A stretch of 64,000 nucleotides of DNA from Nereocystis luetkeana (taxonomy: Eukaryota; Sar; Phaeophyceae; Laminariales; Laminariaceae), in the NCBI GenBank assembly GCA_031213475.1, contig JARUPZ010000002.1:3162001-3226000 (forward strand), in the 5' to 3' direction. The position numbers and the translations under genes were made by a program. Below the pieces are notes generated by a model. It was given only the letters and a program-made list of their open reading frames with translations, searched no databases and was not told the DNA's origin. Shown piece by piece: positions 21,537 to 33,326 of this stretch. Numbering within the stretch: the stretch's first letter is position 1; the number at the start of each line of letters is the position of its first letter.

Positions 21537-24500
21537 GTATGTACAATGCAGCCTCCTCTGGATCTTTCGAAAGATATGGTACCAGTACAGGAAGTACCGT
21601 CCGTAGCTCGCAACTGGAGATTGCGAGAAACTCGTATGCACGTACGACGAATTATACGTTCGTACTCGTTCCGGATTCATGTTGCGCTTCGACATTCTGG
21701 ATGACAGCTGAATAGTACTCTCGCTAGCAAATTTGAGCAGCCGGTGCTCAGAACATTCATACAGCTGTCTGAAACCCGATGCGATAAGACAACGAACCGC
21801 TGATGAACCGCTGCCAGGATTAGGATTGTTCAAATACGCCACAGCTTCACAGCCGACCTACGCAGCACTGCTGCTGCGTGCCGTCCACTGCTTCTGGACG
21901 CGTTGCGTGCTCAACACACGCCGCTCGCCGTGTCCCCCGCCCGGAAAATGATTGCTACACGGTGCCTCGTGCCATAAATACCGGTATTTTATTGCTGCTT
22001 TAATGACGCCAACATATATATGCCTAAGTTTTGTCTACGTGCTACTATTCTGCCTACCTGCACAAAAACACAGGTCCTATCCGATCAGCTGTATGAGCGG
22101 GTATCCATCGTGCTCCGTTCTCATGGTCTCGGGCACTTTTCGGACTTGTCGTCTGCGGAGCAGATAACTCTGCTGGAGGAAGCTCACCGCGAAATCGTGT
22201 CCGAGAACAACAAGGCAAGCTTGGGATGACAAAACGTGCATCCTCCTAGATGAAGGTTAACGTGTACTTCGATGGTCGCTGTCACAAGTAGTGTTTCGCT
22301 GCACCGCCGGAATCAGCGCTTGACGATCATCTCTTCTTGCATGCGCCCAGGAACGAATGTTGATCTTGTCCATACACACTGCTGTTTCGTATGCGTGCTT
22401 TTTGTTCGCCGGAGGCACTCATTCGGCAACCTCCTAGCAGACGTAGGAGCGCCCAGGATAGCATGCTTGGCTTGGGTAGGCACCAACCACCGTCGTAAAT
22501 GTTTGCTCCCTCGTGTACAGGTATACCAAGCGTTCGAGTCGCAGTTCAGCAAATCTATGGACGCTGAAATAGCCAAGGAAGCCAGGTGAGTTTGAGAGAG
22601 GAACTTCGTGGGCGGCGTACTTCGTACTCTTAAAAACTAAGGCCTACGCGCGAGCCGTGGCTCCATTACAGCTCGAGTAAGCTGGGTGATGTCGAAATAC
22701 AGCACATTGTCTTTGTCCACTTGTTGATGCTCGTGAAAGAAGTGCTTGCTCCACCCCCGCGGTGGCCCCGTCAAACCTTTCATGTTGTCATGGCATACTG
22801 CACGTATTGGAGTTCCATATCCATCGCTTACCCGTGTCTCACGTACAACCATCACGCCAACTCCTGCGCTAACCGCAACATGGCACAGAGTAAGGATTGA
22901 TCAGGACGAAGGCGCGAAGCGCGATGGTGCCGACGAGGCCCTGTACCTCGATCGCATCCTCGAGGCGGCGGCGGAGGGGGCGGTGGCTCTGCTAAGGGAA
23001 CTCCCACGCGAGCACCTAGGGAGCCTGCGTCTGATGCTTAACCAGCCTATCCCGTCTCGCGCCAGGTTGGAAATTTGGAAGCTACTCCTCAGGCATACAT
23101 CGGCAAGTGGGAGTACTTTCTCTTCGACGTGGTTTGCAGGGAGACAGACTGTCGCTCGTAACTGCTCTCCCGCTTCTTATATTGTTGAGCGCACTATCAA
23201 TAACCCAACAAGCTCGAAAATAATTGGTGTTTAACCCACACCCGGTAAAGTACTTACTCAAGTGTTCGTTTTGAGGAGACGAACATGTAACTGCTCTTCT
23301 TCCGCTTCCTGGGTTGTCGAGCTCAGGGTTAATGAGTTGCACCGTTGTAGCCGGTAGGTCGTTGTTTGGGGCGGAAAAAGCGTCGCGGTGAATACCTCCC
23401 CCCCCCTTGGTTCACTTCATCCTACGGGTGGTCACCTTAAGCTGTACCCTGAATGCTGACTGCCAACAGAGATCGTACTACCAACCACAGGCGAAGCGCC
23501 ACTGCGACGGCTGCAGGGGGGGGGGGGGGGATTGCGTTAGTGGCATGATTTGAACAAGTCATCCGGTTCTACTCGCAGCGAAATGTATGTTCCCTTCGAT
23601 TGCTTCCTAGTCTCGATGTTTTCGACGTTACTCTGCGGTCACCAATGCACAGAAGGCCTCCACGTGGTAACAGTAGTCAACTGCTTGTTGCATATTTTTC
23701 CGGCCTTGTTGGGTGGTCGAATGCTAGGCACGGGAAGACTACGAGCTATTGATGAAGCAGAATCGCAACAGCACTATCTCGGGGCAGGACATCTACATCA
23801 CCCACCGATGCCAGGTACTTACCCCGCACCGAACCACAACACGCGCAACGACCGTTGCTCTCGCCGATGATTTTTTGCAGTGTGCGTGCTATGTGATCTG
23901 TACCTGCGACCGCAATTTTTCACCCAGTGACATTCGGGACATCCTGTGTCCGTACTGATTCATCACCCTAGAGATACATCAGGTATATGCTCACAAACCG
24001 CGGGACAGAGAGCAGTGCGTCTTCATGTTCGAGCCGATATTGCCCCACACAGGGAGGGTCAAAGTGCTTTCGTGTAATCCTCTATGCCTGGTACTGCTGT
24101 AGCGGTGTAAAAATCCGCGCCCAACCTAATATCGTGCTGGGGGGATCTAGTTGTGGATGCAGCGCTCAGCGTGAAATGCGCCGCTCGTGCCACTAATAGT
24201 CAACCAGGAATAAGGCGAGCCCAGAACGTAAAAATTAGATATATTACCCTGTAGATGGCGGCAGCGGCGACCAGGCGCTCTCGACGCCCTCCGACCAGTG
24301 TGTTGCAGCTGTGGCGTGACGTTACTATTATTGAGCAGTGGGTATATTCGGGCGAGGAAACAACCTCGAGCTTACGTTCTTACAGGCGAAGTCGATTCGT
24401 CACTACTGTAAGCACGCTGTATCGGTTGCGCCGACACGTTGAGAGACACTACCAGACCCCCACCCCCCCTGGATCGTGAGACGCAGTGCGTGGGAGACTG

Positions 24501-27500
24501 TCGAAGATTATGTTTTCTTGTGTCGACACCTAAGGCTGCGACGCTAGACCTACGCATTTACCGCGGCCGATACCACACCAGGTCCATAGCGATGTTTTCA
24601 TATCCTAAAACGCCCCCTGACTTGATCGTCGGGTTTTGTTCCCCCCACCCGCCCCTCCCCCGGGAGCAGTACCGTAGATATCCCTGGTGGTGGATATAGT
24701 TATAGCAACAAGGACACCAGACAACACTGTCTGAGCTGAGGCGTCCACACGTTTCCAGCCACTACCGGCTTTGAACCCTCACACTCTAATCGGACAACCG
24801 AACACAATTCTACCCGACTGCTTCAGCCTTACAAAAGCCGATTCTCCGCCCCTCTTGCGCTGAAACGCTCGATCGGCCGCGGCGACGCTAGCGTGACCGA
24901 TATTGACACTATCCCGACTCTTCACTCAATGATTTAAAAAAAACGGTTCTCTATTCCCCTAGCGCGAAGTGCCCCGAAATAGGCGACGCACAGGCCCTCG
25001 ATATGGACCCTTATCCGACTGATCACGCCTTAAAGAAACCCATTTCTCCTTCTCTCCATGCACGAAAATATCCGGATATTAGGCGCCACATCGGCAGTGT
25101 AATCGATACCGACATCATCTCGACCGCTAACCCTGGAAACCCGGTTCTCCAATTCCTTCGCACTCAAATATCCGGACACCCAGGCGCTGCTCGAATCCGG
25201 GCGCGTCGCTACCTGCCGCCTGCTCCCCCTGACGAGCCGCAACGTGGTCCTCATGAAGACGGTCCTCAGCCACCACCACGCATGCAAGATGTCAAAACGC
25301 GGCCAGAAGGCGACAGTGGATATCCCCGAGTCCTACGTCCACTTCTTGGTGCCGCTGTGCGCCGTCATCACGAGAGGCGAACCGTTCTCTTACGCCGCCT
25401 CGGCCGCAGCAGCGGCAGCCGCAGCCGGCGCTCCCCCGAGAGAGCAAAAAATCGAGGTCATGATCGAGGACCTCGTGGAAATGTTCGAGAGCGGTCTCGA
25501 GGCGGGGCTGAAAGGATTGGTCGATCCTAAGCTGTTAGCCGAAAGTGGTGGCGGTGGCGGCCGCGGTGGGCCGGAAGGCGTTTTGCCTCGAGGCAAGAAA
25601 TCGGGGTCCGCTAAACCGACGGTGAGGGCAGCGAGAGCGGGTAGAGGGGCCGTCGAAAGCGCGGAAGATAGCGGCGATAAGGGGCCCCCACCCGCCTGGG
25701 TCGAAGTGGCCCACGACGCGCTGGTGCCGGGGTTTCAAGACCTCGTCGACCACGTCACGCGCGCACACCTAGGGCTGGAGGTAACCGTCCCCGAGGAAAC
25801 GACCGAAGGAGCAGAAGATGGTGATGTAGGTGGCGGTGGCGGTGGCGTCGATACCGCCGGCGGCTCTGTCACCGCAGCCTCGCCAACACTGAAAACTGGC
25901 GCTTCTCCGGCATCGAAAGCCGAGGCTTCGCCGGCCTCAAAATCCGAAAATGAAAAAACCCAAGCAGCGGCAGAAGAAGAAAACAATCACGACAAGCAAT
26001 CGCCAGACATGACCACCGATACCGATGGCTCCCCCGGCGGCCGAGAAACCTCCACGCGCCGCGCGTCGTCACAAAAAGCCCCCAGGGCGTCCTCTTCCAC
26101 CGTCGACGCAGGCGCAGCCTCCGACGGCGCGATCCCGGAACGCACTGGGAGCGGGAACACCGCCGACACCTCTTCTAATCGCCGGAGACGCCCCTCCCGT
26201 CGGGAGTCGCTGAAAGCGCGTCGGGCATCCTCTTCTTTTGCGGACGCTGGTGCCGGCAGTGCCGGCAGTCCGGAGAACACCGGCGGTGGGAATGATCCCG
26301 GTGACGCCCCTCCAAGGCGCCGCCCTTCTTCGCTCTCGAAAGACGCGACCACGGAGGAGGAGGAGGAGGAGAAGGACGAGGGTAACGCGGTGGCCGCTGC
26401 TGCCGATAAGCCGTCCGAAGATGCCTCCAGCAAAACCGTCACTCTTGCCGAGGTTGACCCGTCCCAGGCCCGCGATGCCCTGTGGGTCCTCCTGAAGCCC
26501 ATGGTAACTGTCGGGCTTGTTGGACACCTCGGCGCCGAGGCTTGCCTGTTCGCATGGGATCAGGCGGTCATCAGCGGGTTCGGCGTGATGCTTCCTCGGG
26601 TGGCCGCGATGGTGGTCGCCGCGGCGAGGCAGAAGCTCGAGGCGTGCGCGACGTTTGGGGTGATGCGCGAGGCGCTGCTTTCGCACGCCCAGCTCCTATC
26701 GGTAAGGGTGGCAAACAGGAAGCCAAACGCACTCCCTTTTTTCGCGGTTGAACTTGTCGCGTGCTTCGACGACGCCCACTACTACAGGGGGCCATATCAA
26801 ACAGGGCCTACGGTGCACACAAAAACCTGTATATTTCGCTGTTTTTACTATTACGGGGGACCATAGTTAACAGGACCTATGGTACACATAAAAACCTATA
26901 TGTTTAACCATTTTTACTAACAATATTTGGTCCTGTTAACTATGGCCCCCCGTAATAACAATATTTGGTCCTATTTACTATAGCCCCCCGTAATAGCGAC
27001 TGTTGTGGTAGACAAGACACAGCCTCGTGATATTGGAAGCAGCAGCAACAGCAGCGGCAGAAGCAGTAGCAGCAACAACAGCAACGGCGGCGGCAGTAGC
27101 GGCGGCGGCAGCAGCAGTGATGGTTGTAATGTGGAAGGTCCTCGTTTTCGCGCTAGCGATGCGTGTACTCGCAGTGAGTCTTGAAATATAGCGCGAATCT
27201 ACGGTCTGTGGCGCACACACCGCGATTGCTGCAAGAACAAAACACCCACCCAAAGGTTCAAGTTGCTTCCGACGACAGCCGTAACCTCGGTAGCACCGAT
27301 ATAAGTGCGTGCTGGGCGCGGGCGGCCCTGCTGGCTGGTTAACCGGTCGAAGGATACTACTAAATTACGGCTTCCCCACAACCTCTTCGTACCCCCCCGT
27401 CCTACGTAGACGTCCCAATTGCAGGAGTTAATGGAGGGCCACTGCATGCCCGCAATCCGCGAGGAAATGCGGGTGTCTGAAAAGCTGTCTCCGACGATCA

Positions 27501-29940
27501 TAGGTCCAACGCTGAAGACAGCCACGGAGATTCTCGACAGCGCTTACTCTAAGCGGACACGGGAGAAACAAGAGGTGAAGAGGAGGGGCCAACCTTGTTG
27601 TGGAGAGCTTACTGTATGTAGCGCCTGCGATGTTATCGAGAACCTTTCAAAAAGTGACGATATAAAAAACACCATAACTAAAACACCATGCCGTGTGGAT
27701 ACCGGTATCGTCAAACTACAGGCAGCGTACGAGTACAGGGTACGACTATCGCACGGGCCGCGTGAGCTACCAAACGGCTACTAGGGGGTATTCTGAAGAG
27801 TGGCTTGGTGCTGATCACCTCGATGTTGGCTCGAATTTGGCGCTATCATGAAACGTGCCAGCAGAGCACGCGAAACGCAAATCTCCTGCGCGACACACTC
27901 CCAGCTGTCAAGGCGCTCTGCTCGACGTCGCCCGTGCGCTCGCTCGTCCGATCGAGGCCTGGTAGGGGGGGCTCGGGGGGTCCGATCGGGTGCGTGGTGG
28001 GCCTGATGAGCAGCACGCTTTCAAATACCGATGGCACAAACTCTTAGGTTTCTCCTGATGCCCCTTTCCTCTTCCACACCACAGCACCACCGAACGTCAC
28101 AACGCAGACAGATTGCTCACCGGGAGCTCTCTATCACAACAGAGGCATTGGCCTCACTCGCCGGAAGGAACCCTGCCATCAACAAAAACCGCCCCGCGTG
28201 TCCCTTCGTGCCGATTCTAGTCCCCACCCACTCTCCGTTTTCATCGCCCAGGCAAGAAAGGCCCACGTGGAGCACGTGCTGGGTCCTACCGGAGGGCCTG
28301 AGCGCGACAGTCGTGGCAAGAATCTCCGCCTCGACTTGTCACTGTCGGCAGCTGAAAAACACAACGAAGGGGCAGTCGGTGAGGAGGAGGAAGGGCGCCT
28401 GAAAGGCGGCGCCCCTCAGCGCGGGAGCGACGGTGACCGCGGTCGTTCCGTCAAAGGGAAGAGGGGCGATAACGATCGCGGTGGGGGCGCGGAGGGAAGC
28501 GACGAGCGTAGCGCCCGAGTGAGGTCGACCTGGCGGGGTTTGCCGTCCCATCGCGACACCTCTGATTCCGTCGCCGCCGAACGTGGGGAGGGGTCTCGTC
28601 GAGCTGAGAAAAACGGCGACGTGGACGCACCGGATGGGGTCAACACCAGCAAAGGTGAAAAATCCCGCGAACCTGCCAAGCGGGGTGCCAGCAGACGGCG
28701 AGCGAGCCGCGACCGCAAGCCCCAGCAAGGAGGAGGGGCGAAAGTGGCGGCGGAGGGTAGTGAGGGGGCGGCGGCGGCGGCGGTACCCCGGCCCCGTAGA
28801 AGATCGAGCGTTTCTACAACCGGTGATTCTGGAGCAGTGGGTGATAAGCGGAAACAAGGAAAACGCATCCCTAACAAAAATAATGAAACCGTCAAAAACG
28901 AAGCCGTCAGTAGCGGTAACAGCGGCGGTAACGGGCGAAGATCGCAGCCGACCAAGAAGAGGGGGGGCACAAGCAACGACGACGATGGTCGGAAGGACGA
29001 AGGCGGGCGTCGTCGTCGGACGAGCTCAGGCTTGTCCACCTCCACCTCTCGCGGGGGCTCGTCGTCGCTGCCATCGTCAGCATCACTGGAGGTCTCTAGA
29101 GAGAACAGCTCGAGAGAAAACGAAGAGGAAGCGAGTCAGGCACGGTCCTCGATTGGGCAGAAGGAAAGCCGTAAGCGGCGTCAAAGTTTAGAAGAAGAAG
29201 GGAGGGGGGGAGAGGTGGGGGGCCGCCCAGCGGGGGGAACCGCAGTCGCGCGCACGAGAAAGCAAGGCGCCAGGAGGAGCGTCATTGCCGTCGATGACGA
29301 GGACAACATTAGCGGCAACGACAACATCGTCGTTCCAGATGGCGGAAGCACTCCGGGAGAAATATCTGAAAAGAGTGGTACTAGTCGCGGCGGCGGCGGC
29401 GGTGGCAGCGATCGTCGGACGAGCAGAGACCGGGAAGCAATTGGCAAACAGCAACAGCAAGTGTCCGAGATGGACGAGGTAAGCGGTGGCTGGGTGTGGG
29501 TGATTGACTACCTGACGAACGTCTTATTTCAGAGAGTTTAACTGTTGCCATGTAGGAACTCTCGCGCAGAAGGACATTTTATAACCATCGTTTTTGGACC
29601 TTGACCGCGGACGGCGTACGCTTCAGGGCACTTTAGAAAAAGGCCCCTGTTGGTTTGACGCTATCGAAAACAAAAAGCCACTGGAGTACTGTAGCATTCG
29701 CTCGAACTAATCAGCCACTTAGATAGACTTAGCGACAGCAGGCGGGAGTGTTTTTTTTTTCCCCTCTGTACCTCGGACAGTCTTTGTAAGGGTGATCCGG
29801 GCGAAAGCGGGAGGGCGTTGTGGAGGGGGTCACAAACGCGGGTAGCGCGTTGGTGATGGGAGAAGGCCACAAGGGCGGTAACGAGCAGGATAGGGATGAA
29901 TAGTAAGAGTGGCAAAGAGAGAGAGAGGGGGGGGGGGGGC

Positions 29941-29972
<32 letters not shown>

Positions 29973-31089
29973 TCGATAGGAGAGATGTACTCGACCTCAT
30001 GCATGGCCGTAGTCGTATGACCATAGGACGCGTTCTACGATAGAGGTAGCACATTTCCGTTAAAATGTGTTCGGAACAACGGGGTTCTTCAACCCAACAT
30101 CGTCGGAATGCCAATATTGTTTCGAAAAATGGCACAGTTGTATTCTCGGCTCATGGGATTATTCATCGGGATGCAATTTGATTTTTTTTGCTGAAGTCAC
30201 TTTTCGGGTGAGGTATGGAGCTCCTAAAGTGAGGAGCCTCAGACAATCTAGGGTGAGCCTCTATCGTAGAACTCCTCATAGACCCTCGCATCCCTACAAT
30301 GCCGGGACAGAGCGTGAGGGCGGGAAAAAAATAAAACTTATCAACAGGAAGGGGCTGCATGTCTCTACCGTGCACCTGATGCACACAGTAGTACTCGCAC
30401 CCCGAGACGCGCGGGTACCAACGACTCGTAGCCCCTCGTACGAGCAGGAACCGCGCTGAAGAACGCGCCCACCTTCGTCTTAGCGGTGACCTCGAAATTA
30501 TCATCCCGCTCAGCTGTTGACGTGTGGCCGCTGGGACGAGAACTACTGTAGGTCTACAATACCTGACCTTTCACTGCCAAGATTGCGAAAATATCTCCAG
30601 CTAGCTGAGACAATGTTTTATGTCGGCGGCGGCCGGTGTTACGCATCCGTTCATCCACACCAACAACAGGTGGAGCAAGCTCAAATGGACGTCTACAAGC
30701 GCGTGTACACCGACGAGCAGATCGAGGACCTCCCAGACACCGAGCGCGAAGCTTTCGAAGCGAAACGCCCCAAATTCGAGAAGGCCCTCCGCGCGAGGCT
30801 CGCGGCGCGAGAGGCTGAGGAACGGCGAGGGGGCGCGGCGCCCACTAACGCGTCGAAGACGAAAAAATCGAGCGAAAAAAAATCCGACGCGAAGAAGGGG
30901 GGCCTCGAAGAAGGGGCTGTTGGGGACGAGCCCCGGGCGTTACCGCCAAAAAAAGAGAAACCTGCTCCCCACGTTTGGGAGGAAGAGGGGGAGGGCGACT
31001 TTTCCCCCATCCCTGCCTCGCCGTTGGTTGCGCCAAGCTCCCCCCTCAAGAGACTGTTTGGCATCGGAGCCTGGAGAAAGAAGAAGTAG
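21465..31089 (+). CDS. Large TBC-like, partly disordered protein, about 10 exons
   Basis: Exons at 21465-21536, 22074-22214, 22521-22585, 22889-23102, 23761-23814, about 23881-23951, 25184-26701, 27425-27574, 28252-29478 and 30670-31089, most joining in phase; about 1,290-1,320 residues. Ordered parts: an N-terminal segment ending with PIPSRARLEIWKLLLRH, a middle part with NVVLMKTVLSHHHACK and VHFLVPLCAVITRG, and ACLFAWDQAVISGFGVMLP before ELMEGHCMPAIREEMRV. The PIPSRxRxEIWKLLL and FAWDQ patterns resemble Rab-GAP TBC domains, but the canonical R-finger motif was not seen, so this is a weak call. Ordered parts are split by long Ser/Ala/Glu/Arg-rich disordered regions (in exons 7 and 9), the C-terminus is Lys-rich. 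Around exon 6 the model is uncertain. Two introns appear to start with GC. Confidence 0.75.
22074..22214 (+). CDS. TBC-like gene, exon 2
   Basis: 47 codons after AAAACACAG, phase 0 at both ends. Contains QLYERVSIVLRSHGLGHFSD and ends IVSENNK. The donor is AACAAG|GCAAGC, a GC donor close to the consensus for that class. Confidence 0.75.
22521..22585 (+). CDS. TBC-like gene, exon 3
   Basis: 65 bp after CTCGTGTACAG, encoding VYQAFESQFSKSMDAEIAKE, ending GCCAG|GTGAGT in phase 2. Confidence 0.8.
22889..23102 (+). CDS. TBC-like gene, exon 4
   Basis: 214 bp after ATGGCACAG. Its first base completes an Arg codon from exon 3. Contains ALYLDRILEAAAEGAVALLR and PIPSRARLEIWKLLLRHTS. The donor that fits the phase is CATCG|GCAAGT, a second GC donor. 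Confidence 0.75.
23761..23814 (+). CDS. TBC-like gene, exon 5
   Basis: 18 codons after GATGAAGCAG, phase 0: NRNSTISGQDIYITHRCQ, then CCAG|GTACTT. Short, but both splice sites and phase agree with exon 4. Confidence 0.55.
23881..23951 (+). CDS. TBC-like gene, tentative exon 6
   Basis: After GATTTTTTGCAG the phase-0 frame reads CACYVICTCDRNFSPSDIRD, then runs into TGA at 23956. A donor at TCC|GTACTG would leave phase 2, and a 22-bp exon after CTTACAG (about 24387-24408, ending before GTAAGC) would restore phase 0 for exon 7. Neither donor is strong, so this part of the gene is uncertain. Confidence 0.3.
25184..26701 (+). CDS. TBC-like gene, long exon 7
   Basis: 506 codons, from the AG in GGACACCCAG to TATCG|GTAAGG. 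It starts ALLESGRVATCRLLPLTSRN, and an in-frame stop at 25100 puts the start after that point. About residues 190-370 of the exon are low-complexity (Gly/Ala/Ser/Glu), with repeats such as SPASKAEASPASKSE and SRRESLKARRASSS that look like tandem duplications. The last 75 residues are ordered (FAWDQ region). Confidence 0.8.
26783..26996. mobile_element. Composite family B MITE, second locus
   Basis: The outer element is split by an inner B copy (26851-26955) with TA at 26849-26850 and 26956-26957, at the same internal point as in the composite at 17285. It lies 80 bp inside the intron after exon 7 of the TBC-like gene. A GCN-rich tract follows at 27025-27120. Confidence 0.9.
27425..27574 (+). 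CDS. TBC-like gene, exon 8
   Basis: 50 codons after CCCAATTGCAG: ELMEGHCMPAIREEMRVSEK to YSKRTREKQE, then CAAGAG|GTGAAG. Phase 0 at both ends, and helical in character. Confidence 0.8.
28252..29478 (+). CDS. TBC-like gene, exon 9 (disordered)
   Basis: 409 codons after TTCATCGCCCAG, ending GGACGAG|GTAAGC, phase 0 at both ends. It starts ARKAHVEHVLGPTGG and continues as a highly charged Arg/Gly/Ser/Glu-rich chain without a recognisable domain. Several other frames are open because of high GC; the chosen one is supported by both splice sites and phase. Confidence 0.7.
29927..30025 (+). repeat. G-run and family D head
   Basis: A G homopolymer of about 42 bp with one or two C breaks (29927-29969), then ACTCGATAGGAGAGATGTAC and CATGCATGGCCGTAGTCG. 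The copy is split by element E and resumes at 30281 with GACCCTCGCATCCCTACAA until about 30318. In the last intron of the TBC-like gene. Confidence 0.7.
30026..30276. mobile_element. Family E element nested in family D
   Basis: 251-bp element inside a family D copy, flanked by CATA on both sides (30022-30025 and 30277-30280), which is a likely 4-bp target duplication. Inverted motifs near the ends: GTTCTACGATAGAGG and CCTCTATCGTAGAAC. Part of its right half (GGTATGGAGCTCCTAAAGTG) recurs in diverged form at about 31765-31835. Confidence 0.65.
30670..31089 (+). CDS. TBC-like gene, last exon
   Basis: 139 codons and a TAG at 31087, after CCAACAACAG. It starts VEQAQMDVYKRVYTDEQIED, continues as a charged helix (AKRPKFEKALRARLAAREAE), then a Lys-rich linker, and ends LKRLFGIGAWRKKK. 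Confidence 0.8.
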   Translation: MEQAQMDVYKRVYTDEQIEDLPDTEREAFEAKRPKFEKALRARLAAREAEERRGGAAPTNASKTKKSSEKKSDAKKGGLEEGAVGDEPRALPPKKEKPAPHVWEEEGEGDFSPIPASPLVAPSSPLKRLFGIGAWRKKK

Positions 31090-31389
31090 TGGCTTCCCTC
31101 CCCCTCCCGCAGAACGTTCGTTACCCTCAGAGACGTGGCCACCACGAAAGAGCGGGGGGCTCGTTTTTCTCGTGCTTGTTTTTCCATCATGCAAAAGTTT
31201 ATTGTTTGGTGTCGTGCTCCTATGGTGTAATGGAAGGGAGGGGGGGGGGGGTCAGGTCTGTATGCAGGCACGGCATACATATCGGTGTGTTAGACGCAAG
31301 GGGTATTGTGGCAGGTCTGTGTGCAGACGCACATGCTGGTGAAGGCACGGCGGGTGTTTGTATACTATCGGTTCTTAGTGGGACGCGCA

Positions 31390-31565
31390 GCTTCACGCTT
31401 TCATGCGACTCGCCGAACACCTCACGGTGCTTTTGCGCTTGGTGCAAGCAGTGTCTGCCTGGGGGTCGGTGAAAACCCAACGTGCTTCCTCCCGGCGTTG
31501 TAGGGATGCGAGCGTCTATGGTCAACCGACTACGGCGATGCATGATAATGAGTACACTCCCCCCC
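31390..31565 (-). repeat. Family D head fragment
   Basis: Minus-oriented first 170 bp of family D (complements of CATGCATCGCCGTAGTCGG, CATCCCTACAACGCCGGGAG, GGGTTTTCACCGACC and GCGAGTCGCATGAA), with a C-run at its outer edge (31558-31567). A G-run lies at 31239-31251. Family E remnant at 31765-31835; a further 40-bp D head with C-run at 32040-32080. Confidence 0.6.
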
Positions 31566-32112
31566 CCTCTCCTACAGCGCTGTAGAGGCATTAGAGTCAC
31601 CCCACGGTAGCGGTCGCACGTTTTGGGTCAAATCTTTTAGACCGATTGAGTTCCTTAAGGCAAGGAACCAGCAGTTGGGATGAAAGTTTCACCCGCATAT
31701 TCGTTTTAGGACTAGCGCATGCAAGTGCCGGTCGGGTGGCGCGAACGAATTTCTTCCAAGTTTTGTATCGGGTGAGATATTGAGCTCCTAATGTGAGGGG
31801 CTAAGGAACTTCTGGTGCGCACCCCTACCGTGTGGGATGGCTACATACCGCACCGTACAGGCATGGCTCCTCGGGTGTGATTGCGTCCGACGCGAACAGG
31901 GAGGCAAGGCAAAGCAAAAGCCCTAGTAGCTAAGCGGTGGGCTCGTTCGTTGTGTATTTGCCGAATCCGTCGAGTAGGAGCGAATAGGAGCAACCATGCC
32001 ACTCAGATGGCCGGACCCCCCCTATGGGCACATTACTACGGCTATGCGTGATATCGAGTACCCCACCCCCCCCCCTACAAGATGTGGGCGTAAAACGAAC
32101 CTTGTGGGACGT

Positions 32113-32217
32113 TAACCCTTTTAGAACTCCAGTCCCGTTTTGGGACAAACCCGTCAAATTCCAAGCAAGTTGTCCCCAGTAGTCCCCAAAACGAGACTGC
32201 AGTCCTAAAAGGGTTAA
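32113..32217. mobile_element. Family A MITE
   Basis: TTAACCCTTTTAGAACTCC to AGTCCTAAAAGGGTTAA, with a small internal duplication (TTGTCCCCAGTAGTCCCCAA). A short tandem of CGTTGGAAT/AACGCTA blocks follows at 32378-32500. No gene seen in 31100-32900. Confidence 0.8.
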
Positions 32218-32944
32218 ACAATGTTGCAAGCCTCACACGGAAGAAACAAAACAAACTTCTTTTTCGCCCTTTTTTTCCCACAGCGGCGGTACGAGGATAT
32301 GTTTGGCTGTTCTTTGAAAGCAATATTTTTGAAAGAAAAAAAACGACTGCGCGTCCCACTGTCATAGGTCTTAAAACTGTTGGAAATTAAGCGTTGGAAT
32401 CTCAAATGCTAAGCACCGTTGGAATGTAACCGTTGGAATATTAACGCTATTAATCGTGGGGAATTAACCGCCAGAATTTCAACGCTAAGTACCGTGGTAA
32501 CAGCAAGCGGTCACCCGACATCCTATCATTTGGCGCCGTGCAACGGCTCCACTGCCAAAGTCGGCACCGAAACAAAGCAACAAGAAACGCCGGAACCTTC
32601 CAAGAAAGCGCGGCGAGAGCGAAACCAGAACGAACAAGGATCACAAAAAAAACGCGGGGCCACGCTGAACAAACAACACCAAAAGCACCCATGCGGGGGA
32701 GCGTGCAGAAGAGCGCAGCCGACAAACCTACGCAAAAAAAAACTAATGAAACAGCGATCAATCAGCAATCGCGTAGTGGGACGATCGATACTACATCAAA
32801 AACATACCAGGTACTAGTTAAAGACGGATGGCGACAAATAATGTTGACCTACGTAGGATTTTCCATCGATAAAAAAAATCATAGTAATGAACAAAATGAC
32901 CAATCAGACAACAGCGGGGGGCACGAAATGCCCTACTCTTCTTT

Positions 32945-33285
32945 CTACTCGATGCTTCCGGCAGCAGGGGCGGCGGCGGCGGAGGCGGGGCAAACCGCCG
33001 CGGCCACCCCCAACCACATCCTGTACGACTCCTGGTCCTCGCAGGCCACCTCCATCTCTCCGTCTTCCTTCGTCGTGAACAGCAGCCCCCACTGCCTCGA
33101 AGCGTCCGCCCTAAGCCCCACCAGCGTCTGTCTCTTGCCGGCCACATCAACCACCCACACCCCTGCACTCCTGCTACCGCTACCACCGCCGCCTCCGCCG
33201 CCGCCGCTCCATAGTCTTGTCGTTTCTGGCGCTGGGCGGGACTCGGGCGGCGGCAGCGACGGTAGAGCGGTGGCATTGGTCGACG

Positions 33286-33326
<41 letters not shown>

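Noticed and set aside
24255-24560. Plus frame of 74 codons as an extra exon of the TBC-like gene
   Set aside because: No acceptor/donor pair keeps the phase except for a 22-bp stretch mentioned with exon 6; composition is not protein-like.
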